A stretch of DNA of 42,208 nucleotides, taken from positions 1 to 42,208 of the forward strand of contig CAZQSQ010000006.1 in the NCBI GenBank assembly GCA_964596325.1, in the 5' to 3' direction. The notes beneath the pieces are model-generated. The model was not told the origin of the DNA. It did not search any database and saw only the letters and a program-made list of their open reading frames with translations. The stretch is from JBAZJI01 sp964596325 (lineage in GTDB: Bacteria > Patescibacteriota > Minisyncoccia > Minisyncoccales > JAGOPM01). Shown piece by piece: positions 36,859 to 42,208 of the stretch (positions are counted from its first letter, which is position 1; every line of letters begins with the position of its first letter). The translations under genes and the position numbers were made by a program.

Positions 36859-39003
36859 TTATTCTAAATGCAGCTTTTCGCGGTAAGTTATCGTCCTGGC
36901 CAGCAAGGCCGGGAATTTTTTTAGTTCTGGGTCGCCTTCCAAAAGGGAAGAAGCCATTTCCCGGGTTTTTTCCACTTTAGAAATATCTTGAAGCTGCTCC
37001 ATGATGATGTCGGGCATACCTGATTGTTTGCCGCCAGCCAGCTCTCCCGGCCCCCTGATTTGCAAATCTTTTTTGGAAATATCAAAGCCGGAGGCAAAAT
37101 CTACCATGGCTTTGGCTCGGGCCAGACTTTTGCCGCTCGCTGAGCTTAAGAGCAGGAAACAATACGATTGGTATTCGCTTCGGCCAACCCGGCCGCGGAA
37201 TTGGTGCAGTTGGGCCAAACCAAAGCGGTCCGCACCCTCGATCATCATGACTGTAGCATTGGGCACATCAATGCCCACTTCTACCACAGAAGTGGAAACT
37301 AAAATATTGGTTTTATTATTTTTGAAATCGAGCATCACTTTTTCTTTTTCCGTGGAGCTCAGCTTGCCGTGTAATAAGCCGATTTTATACTGCGGGAAAA
37401 CTTCTTTTTGCAGGCGCTCCGCTTCAGCGGTTACATTTTTTACATCAGCCCAAAGCGCTTTTGCTTCGCTTGATTGTTCATCGGCTTCGCCTTCGTCGAT
37501 GCGTGGGCAAATCACAAAAGCCTGCCGGCCATTTTCGATTTCTTGGCCGATGAATTTATACATTTCCTCGCGCTCCTTCTCGGAAATTATTTTGGTAATA
37601 ATTTCTTTGCGGCCATGCGGCATGGTTTTTATGATGCTCAGGTCTAAGTCGCCATAAATGGTCAGGGCCAGGGAACGGGGGATAGGTGTGGCCGTCATGG
37701 ATAAAAAGTGGGGCAAGGCCACGGCCGCTCCGCGAGTTTTGACTAAATTGGCTCTTTGCTCCACGCCGAAGCGATGCTGTTCGTCGATTACCACCAAGGC
37801 TAAGTTTTTGAATTTTACTTTGCCTTTAATGAGGGCATGCGTTCCGACTAAAATATCCAATTCGCCTTTTTCGGTTTTTTCCAAGAGTTTTTTGCGGGAG
37901 ATTTCGATGGGCTGGCCGCGTAATTTTTTAGAAACGAATTCGTCGCTTTTGCCGGTTAAAAATCCTATATTGGCATCAAAGCCTTTGAAGACTTTGGAAA
38001 GGGTGGAGAAGTGCTGACGCGCCAAAATCTCCGTGGGCGCCATGAAGGCGGCCTGATAGCCGTTTTTAATGGCATTAAGGGCCACAATAGCCGCCACTAC
38101 TGTTTTGCCCGAACCCACATCGCCTTGCAAGAGGCGGCTCATGGGCGAGGATTTTTCCGTATCTTTCAGAATTCGCCAGATAACTTTTTTTTGATCGTCG
38201 GTCAGGGCAAAGGGCAAGTCGGAAATAAAAAGTTGGATTCTTTCCAGTTTAATCGGGAGTGTTGGGGCGCTCTGAGCTAGCATTCTTTGTTTTTCGCGCA
38301 AGACCGCCAACTGTAAGATGAACATTTCTTCGAATTCAAAGCGCCGTTTGGCTTCTTGGGCGAGTTGGAGCGTTTCGGGAAAGTGGGCCTGCCACAAAGC
38401 TTTGCCCAGGGGCATAAATTTCATTTCTTGGAGTAGGCTATCGGGGAGAGTTTCTTGGAGCTGCGGGCAATATTGCTCTAACAGTGGTTTCAAAATGAAA
38501 CGCAGCCAGCGTGAGGAAAGGCCAACGGTTTGCGAATAAATCGGGACGATTTTGGCCGTGTGGGTCAGGCCGTGCTTGTCGGCAAAAAGGCCTTCGGAAG
38601 TTTTCTCATAGGCCGGGGCAGAAAAATATAATCCTTTTTTACCTAGCGCCACCTTGCCGGCAATAGAAACAATATCCCCGGGCTTAAGAGTTTTATCCAA
38701 ATAGCTTTGGCCAAACCAGATGCATTCAATTTTTCCCGTATCATCTTTGATGATAGCGGTCGTAACATGCACTTTGCGGAAAAAACTGCGCCTGCCTTCG
38801 ATTTTTTCGATTGCCCCTTGAATACAGTTATTTTGGTTTATTTTGACATTTTTAATACTGACGACTTCACCGAAATTTTCGTATTTATAAGGCAGGTAAA
38901 ATAAAAGATCGCGTAGAGTTTTTACTCCGAGTTTTTTTATTTTAGAAATATAGGGCCTGGGTATTCGACTTAATGTTTCGATTGGCCGGTCTAGCTCCTG
39001 CAT
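36859..39003 (-). CDS. recG: ATP-dependent DNA helicase RecG
   Basis: RecG reverses stalled forks and processes Holliday junctions. The N-terminal wedge (OB) domain covers about residues 60-160 (GAIEKIEGRRSFFRKVHVTTAII). The helicase core shows motif I GDVGSGKT (about 293), motif II DEQHRFG (about 408), motif III SMTATPIPRSLAL, and motif VI DRFGLAQLHQFRGRVGRS. The TRG-like C-terminal region is present (DLQIRGPGELAGGKQSG). At 714 residues the length is near normal. The gene is monocistronic on the minus strand, convergent with the glycosyltransferase. Confidence 0.97.
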   Translation of the reverse strand: MQELDRPIETLSRIPRPYISKIKKLGVKTLRDLLFYLPYKYENFGEVVSIKNVKINQNNCIQGAIEKIEGRRSFFRKVHVTTAIIKDDTGKIECIWFGQSYLDKTLKPGDIVSIAGKVALGKKGLYFSAPAYEKTSEGLFADKHGLTHTAKIVPIYSQTVGLSSRWLRFILKPLLEQYCPQLQETLPDSLLQEMKFMPLGKALWQAHFPETLQLAQEAKRRFEFEEMFILQLAVLREKQRMLAQSAPTLPIKLERIQLFISDLPFALTDDQKKVIWRILKDTEKSSPMSRLLQGDVGSGKTVVAAIVALNAIKNGYQAAFMAPTEILARQHFSTLSKVFKGFDANIGFLTGKSDEFVSKKLRGQPIEISRKKLLEKTEKGELDILVGTHALIKGKVKFKNLALVVIDEQHRFGVEQRANLVKTRGAAVALPHFLSMTATPIPRSLALTIYGDLDLSIIKTMPHGRKEIITKIISEKEREEMYKFIGQEIENGRQAFVICPRIDEGEADEQSSEAKALWADVKNVTAEAERLQKEVFPQYKIGLLHGKLSSTEKEKVMLDFKNNKTNILVSTSVVEVGIDVPNATVMMIEGADRFGLAQLHQFRGRVGRSEYQSYCFLLLSSASGKSLARAKAMVDFASGFDISKKDLQIRGPGELAGGKQSGMPDIIMEQLQDISKVEKTREMASSLLEGDPELKKFPALLARTITYREKLHLE

Positions 39004-39030
39004 GAGAGTATTTTAGCACTTTTCTCGGTT

Positions 39031-39059
39031 TTGGGCAGTTTGACTGCTATGCTTAAAAT
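39031..39059 (+). promoter_or_regulatory. Promoter of the first CPR-family gene
   Basis: TTGGGC and TAAAAT are 17 bp apart; the predicted leader to the ATG at 39074 is about 8 nt, without a Shine-Dalgarno box. Confidence 0.4.
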
Positions 39060-39073
39060 CATCAAAATAAGTT

Positions 39074-40168
39074 ATGGAAAATAAGGGAAGATACCAAGAG
39101 CAGGCAATAAGCCCGGAGCTACTTGCCAAGGGCGAGGAAATGGCTGAATTTGCCGCCTTAGAATATTTAGCCAAGACGGATAAGTCCAAGCAATGCCAAG
39201 AGAAAGATTTTAATAATATTTATCCTTCTCAAGTTATTGAGCATGACATGCAGTATGTGGCAAGAATGGAAGAAATATTTGTTAAGCAGGAAGCGGAGCA
39301 AATGCGGGAACAAAAAGACTTTGAAAAGCGGCGAAGATATTCCGAGGCCCTTGAGCATGTCGTTGCCTCGGAAGGGACCGATTTTGGGTGGTTTTCCGGA
39401 AAAAATATTAAAGGGAAAATAGTCAGGACTTCACGCTTTGATGACATTGCCAATGGAATAGATGAAATTTGCGAGTTTGAATTTACCGACACTGCCGACA
39501 AAAAACCGTATCGCTTGGCTTTATGTGTAGATATGACTATGGGGATGTCTGATCAGACAATCGCAAAAAAGCTTGGCCGGAATTTGAGAAAGATTGAATC
39601 CGGTGGCGCAAAGGTGAAATATTTTTCTTCTCAAGCGGAAAATTATAAAGGGGAGATAAAAAATATTGTTCCTGTGGTCATTGGTCTTGATAGCAATGAT
39701 TTGCAGGAGTTAACCTCTTTGGTTTGCGGTCTCCGCAAACAAGAAGAAATATCAGGAAGGACAAAGCAGGGGGAGAAAGCCCATTTAGTTGAAAATAATC
39801 GCTGTCAGATTATTTTTCTTGAAGAAATATTGGCACAGCTAAAGCTTTACACTGATCATCTGGGTGAATTGCAAAACAAAGGTAGAGGGGTAGATGTCGG
39901 AAATACTATTAATAATGTAAAACAAGCCACGGAAATTATTACGCAAGTATTGGCAGATAAAAGGGATATTTTGCCGCCAGAGAAGCATGAGGATGTTACG
40001 CAAAAGCTCATCCAAAAATATTGTAATCGCGAGCGCAAGAAAATAAATGAAGAAGCCGAAAAGTTTCAAATTTCTTTACAAGATGGTTTGGCTTGGCTGT
40101 TTGGACAGTTGAGCCGTCACTGTAAGACAATTAAAACAATAGCGCCCTTAAGGGCGCTATTGTTTTAA
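39074..40168 (+). CDS. CPR-type protein of unknown function, paralogue A
   Basis: I do not know the function; I recall similar proteins only from CPR genomes. An N-terminal charged, helical part (about residues 1-115) precedes a core with RTSRFDDIANGIDEICEF (about 118-135), YRLALCVDMTMG, then GGAKVKYFSS and IVPVVIGLD. A helix IIFLEEILAQLKLYTDHL and a charged helical tail follow. The DD..D..E pattern followed by a hydrophobic strand vaguely recalls a PD-(D/E)xK nuclease core, but the Lys is not convincing. Its last 14 codons are encoded by a 46-bp palindrome. Paralogue B lies on the same strand after a tRNA. Confidence 0.75.
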   Translation: MENKGRYQEQAISPELLAKGEEMAEFAALEYLAKTDKSKQCQEKDFNNIYPSQVIEHDMQYVARMEEIFVKQEAEQMREQKDFEKRRRYSEALEHVVASEGTDFGWFSGKNIKGKIVRTSRFDDIANGIDEICEFEFTDTADKKPYRLALCVDMTMGMSDQTIAKKLGRNLRKIESGGAKVKYFSSQAENYKGEIKNIVPVVIGLDSNDLQELTSLVCGLRKQEEISGRTKQGEKAHLVENNRCQIIFLEEILAQLKLYTDHLGELQNKGRGVDVGNTINNVKQATEIITQVLADKRDILPPEKHEDVTQKLIQKYCNRERKKINEEAEKFQISLQDGLAWLFGQLSRHCKTIKTIAPLRALLF

Positions 40169-40172
40169 TTGT
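40127..40172. terminator. 46-bp perfect palindrome: terminator shared by paralogue A and tRNA-Arg(GCG)
   Basis: Each half is 23 bp (ACAATTAAAACAATAGCGCCCTT up to the dyad would be one arm; arms at 40127-40149 and 40150-40172). It encodes the last codons and stop of the plus-strand gene and ends on the discriminator base of the convergent tRNA. Confidence 0.9.
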
Positions 40173-40243
40173 GACCTCGCCAGGAATCGAACCTGGATCG
40201 CAAGCTCCGCAAGCTTGCATTCTATCCGTTGAACTACGAGGCC
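40172..40243 (-). tRNA. tRNA-Arg(GCG)
   Basis: Acceptor GGCCTCG/CGAGGTC with one G-U pair, anticodon stem CAAGC/GCTTG, loop TTGCGGA (GCG, reads CGC and CGU), T-loop TTCGATT, discriminator A, no CCA. Most bacteria use Arg(ACG), whose A34 is made inosine by TadA, so a GCG anticodon is unusual. Confidence 0.92.
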
Positions 40244-40326
40244 TTAACGGCTTTGAATATAACACAAAGATTGAAAAAAATAAAGGGGTGGCGCGAAGAC
40301 TATTTGCCGGTTAAAATAATGGTAAT

Positions 40327-41295
40327 ATGGAGAGTCCGGAGAAATTAGCGCCCGTAAAAGAGGGGGCAAAACAAGAATATATTGATTTGGTAGTTAAGAG
40401 ATTGCCAGTTGACGAGCGTGTCGATATTAATGAGTTTTTAGATATTGATCATGAAGAAGTAATCAAGGATAGGACTTGGGTTGCCCAAGAAGATGAGAGG
40501 CAGCGCAGAGCAAGGGCTGAAAGGTCAAAAGAAACTTTGGGCATGAAGGTAGAGTCTGAAAGATTCGAGGCGGGAGTGGTAGTGCATATCGCCAATCGCT
40601 ATAAATGGTTTGGTAAGGATGCTCACGTCACAAGAGCTTCTGAATTTGATGATAAGCGGAATAAGACTGATGCCTATTTAGAGATAATGGTTCATGGAGA
40701 TAATTCTGGAAATGATAAGTATTCTACAATTTGTTTGAGTATTGATGCTGCCCAGACTAGTAGTTTCAATGAGATTAGTAAGAAATTTTTGCGCAATCAG
40801 GAAGTGATCAAAAATGGAGGGCAGGAGATAAAATATTTTAAGTCGTATTTTACTAAAGAAAAGGGAAACAAAAAACATGTTATGCCGATTATCTTGGGTG
40901 CCGATGCAATTCATGCCCGGGATGTTTTTATAAGAGCTAACGAATTGAGCATTTTGGCAAAAACGATGACCGAAGCCCCTACTCCCAAGGTTAAGGAAAT
41001 GGCTCAAACAAGAGCGGCTGAACTGACGATACACCCAATGCAGAGGTTATTTTTAGAAGAAGCGATAATGCAATACGAATATCATTTAAGATTGTCAGAT
41101 CAGGATCGGGAATATATGCCGGCAAGAATGAGAGAGCAGGCTAAAAACGATTTAGCGGTATTAAAGAGTATAAAACAGCCTGTCAGTGAGGGTAATTTTT
41201 CTAAATTCGAAAATGACAAGGTTTATAAATATTTGAAAGAAATGGTGAATCCTTATCAGGATTCGACAGAAAGGCAAGAAGTTTATTCTAAATAA
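40327..41295 (+). CDS. CPR-type protein of unknown function, paralogue B
   Basis: Related to paralogue A along the core: TRASEFDDKRNKTDAYLEI (about residues 101-119), TICLSIDAAQT, then NGGQEIKYFKSYF, HVMPIILGAD and LFLEEAIMQYEYHL. The shared frame is [ST]x[FE]-like Ser, FDD, N, D, a strand with E, then a C-terminal KYF and LEE helix. The N-terminal part differs more. It ends in a short disordered tail inside a terminator palindrome. No Shine-Dalgarno box is seen. The duplication, split by a tRNA, points to separate roles or partners; function is unknown. Confidence 0.75.
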   Translation: MESPEKLAPVKEGAKQEYIDLVVKRLPVDERVDINEFLDIDHEEVIKDRTWVAQEDERQRRARAERSKETLGMKVESERFEAGVVVHIANRYKWFGKDAHVTRASEFDDKRNKTDAYLEIMVHGDNSGNDKYSTICLSIDAAQTSSFNEISKKFLRNQEVIKNGGQEIKYFKSYFTKEKGNKKHVMPIILGADAIHARDVFIRANELSILAKTMTEAPTPKVKEMAQTRAAELTIHPMQRLFLEEAIMQYEYHLRLSDQDREYMPARMREQAKNDLAVLKSIKQPVSEGNFSKFENDKVYKYLKEMVNPYQDSTERQEVYSK

Positions 41296-41321
41296 AATCC
41301 GCCAGCTGGCGGATTTTATTT
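41290..41321. terminator. 32-bp perfect palindrome terminator
   Basis: AAATAAAATCCGCCAG and its exact reverse complement. It holds the stop of paralogue B and the last codons of the convergent membrane-protein gene, so it ends both. Confidence 0.92.
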
Positions 41322-41903
41322 GTGGATCTTTTTTCTTAATACGGCGTAAGATAAGGCGATATTGGCGATTGTAAGATAAACGGGAAAAGCCAAAGAGGAG
41401 AAATTCCATACATTAATAGCGGCAAAGCTAGTTAATGAATTAAAGAGGCCATAAGTAAATGCATCGGGATTTTCTGTTTCTGGATGCTTCCAAGCTTTGG
41501 TTAGGGTAGGGATAGCAGCAAAAAAATCGCTTAAGATAGAAAAGAGTATGGCGATTGTCGGATTCTTGGTTATCCACCAAAGGAGCAGAGCTAGAATTGA
41601 AAAAGCTCCGCAAACGTAATCAAACTTTTCTAATTTCCAATAAGCTTCTTTATTGGCAAACGATGATAGAAAAACAAGCAAAGGCCCGAAACCGGAAATA
41701 AAAACCGGCAAAACAGCCAACCCTACGCCATCAGATATTGCGGCAGCAGTGGCAATTAGCGGGGCAGTAGCCCATAGGAGCCAAGTTATTTTATTGGGCT
41801 TTGTTTTGCCCTTGAGGGTATCTTTAATATAAGAAGTTATTCCGAAAAGCTGGACAGCGGCACCCAAGAAAACTAAGTAGGGTAAATATTGCAATAATGA
41901 CAT
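41316..41903 (-). CDS. Multispanning membrane protein, PQ-loop/SWEET-like (double repeat)
   Basis: About six or seven hydrophobic segments in two similar halves. Each half has a loop and helix like a SWEET/PQ-loop unit: LGAAVQLFGITSYIKDTLKGKTKPNKITWLLWATAPLI in the first, FFAAIPTLTKAWKHPETENPDAFTYGLFNSLTSFAAI in the second. Such proteins move small solutes through membranes. It follows the SemiSWEET gene by 4 bp, so both are one operon. Substrate unknown. The assignment to the clan is from layout and motif similarity. Confidence 0.65.
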   Translation of the reverse strand: MSLLQYLPYLVFLGAAVQLFGITSYIKDTLKGKTKPNKITWLLWATAPLIATAAAISDGVGLAVLPVFISGFGPLLVFLSSFANKEAYWKLEKFDYVCGAFSILALLLWWITKNPTIAILFSILSDFFAAIPTLTKAWKHPETENPDAFTYGLFNSLTSFAAINVWNFSSLAFPVYLTIANIALSYAVLRKKIHK

Positions 41904-41907
41904 TTTG

Positions 41908-42174
41908 TTAGAATATTTTTAGGGCTGTGATGGCAGCAATGGCACCAAGGATTATGCCTGGAATATTGCAGACAATTATCGGCCAATCTTTTTTCTCCTT
42001 GAAAAAGGCATAGAAAATCCAAATTGCGCAATTAATGCATGTGACGGTTGGCAATAAAAACGAACCGGGATTGCCAGAGAGGTTGAGCCTTATCTGGTCA
42101 ATATAGGAAGAATACATAACGCAGGTTGCCAGAGAAGCTACCCAGCCGATTTTGGAAACGAAGTTTTGGTCCAT
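41908..42174 (-). CDS. SemiSWEET family sugar transporter subunit
   Basis: A three-helix, 88-residue protein of SemiSWEET size with the family phrases VMYSSYIDQIRLNLSGNPGSFLLP, INCAIWIFYAFFKEKKDWPII and CNIPGIILGAIAAI. SemiSWEETs work as homodimers and passively carry mono- or disaccharides. The motif SYxxQI-type helix end and the Asn in NIPG line up with sugar-binding positions of the family. The gene lies 5' of the double-repeat protein in the same operon. It could help a scavenging cell take up sugars. Confidence 0.88.
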   Translation of the reverse strand: MDQNFVSKIGWVASLATCVMYSSYIDQIRLNLSGNPGSFLLPTVTCINCAIWIFYAFFKEKKDWPIIVCNIPGIILGAIAAITALKIF

Positions 42175-42208
42175 GATTTTGGTTGCTAATCAATTATAAG
42201 AGTAATTG

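Noticed and set aside
1..42208. Use of genetic code 25 (TGA = Gly) as in some CPR lineages
   Set aside because: Several conserved genes (infB, the GGR-family gene, the glycosyltransferase) end at TGA at the expected length, and no in-frame TGA interrupts conserved domains.

Overview
The window looks like part of a chromosome from a Candidate Phyla Radiation bacterium (Patescibacteria, most like Parcubacteria). The signs are an IF-2 without its long N-terminal region, a three-domain ribosomal protein S1, a TsaD with an internal insertion, VirB2-like 'T4SS_pilin' proteins, a Gram-positive-style PilC/M/N/O pilus set, two copies of a protein family I associate only with CPR genomes, and mostly tRNA genes without an encoded CCA. 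The code is standard (TGA and TAA both end genes). I count 43 protein genes and 15 tRNA genes, with no rRNA, CRISPR array, prophage or intact insertion sequence. A 100-N scaffold gap (5858-5957) cuts pilO, so the two sides of it need not be true neighbours.

Layout. 1-5857 (+): end of a surface protein, then an O-antigen-ligase-like/TPR membrane protein and pilC, pilM, pilN and truncated pilO. 6019-7602: four tRNAs (Arg-UCU, His, Arg-CCU, Ala) around an HtrA-like protease on the minus strand. 7658-11503 (-): a pilin operon of one very large prepilin with adhesin-like domains, a PilW/GspJ-like minor pilin and a PilX-like protein. 11590-13878: a geranylgeranyl-reductase-family flavoprotein convergent with L-serine dehydratase. 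13994-17272: tRNA-Ser, a cupin, a DUF4446 protein, infB-rbfA, tRNA-Cys and tRNA-Leu. 17394-19119: a two-gene unit of a deoxyribosyltransferase-like/Nudix fusion and a CoaD-like adenylyltransferase. 19196-20881: a Cys-rich pilin, an ECF-type sigma factor and a secreted 3D-domain protein. 20882-23125: terminator repeats, five tRNAs, rplS and an RluA-type pseudouridine synthase. 23128-26682 (-): an HTH protein, ftsH and S1. 26807-32219 (+): a metal-site-less MBL-fold protein, a small membrane protein, gyrA, a methyltransferase and three VirB2-like pilins. 32492-35034 (-): tRNA-Leu, Hsp20, PrsW and tsaD. 35099-42174: tRNA-Glu, a membrane glycosyltransferase, recG, the paralogous CPR-type unknown pair around tRNA-Arg(GCG), and two SWEET/PQ-loop-like transporters.

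How it works together. The window is rich in cell-surface machinery (type IV pilus platform, candidate tip adhesin, minor pilins, VirB2-like pilins, polysaccharide enzymes, cell-wall and membrane proteases) and in translation (IF-2, RbfA, S1, bL19, TsaD, RluA, 15 tRNAs). That fits a small host-associated cell that relies on surface structures and keeps a full translation system. Several genes have a -10 box so close to the ATG that leaderless mRNAs are likely.

The most unusual signal is at the tRNA genes. Downstream of several of them (clearest at Ser, Gly and Leu-UAG, partial at His, diverged at Val, Leu-UAA and perhaps Glu) the end of the tRNA is repeated as a short tail, sometimes paired with an inverted T-arm copy around a palindrome-rich filler. 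These could be miniature elements targeted to tRNA ends, or tRNA-tailed stem-loop RNAs. I know of no named feature that describes them.
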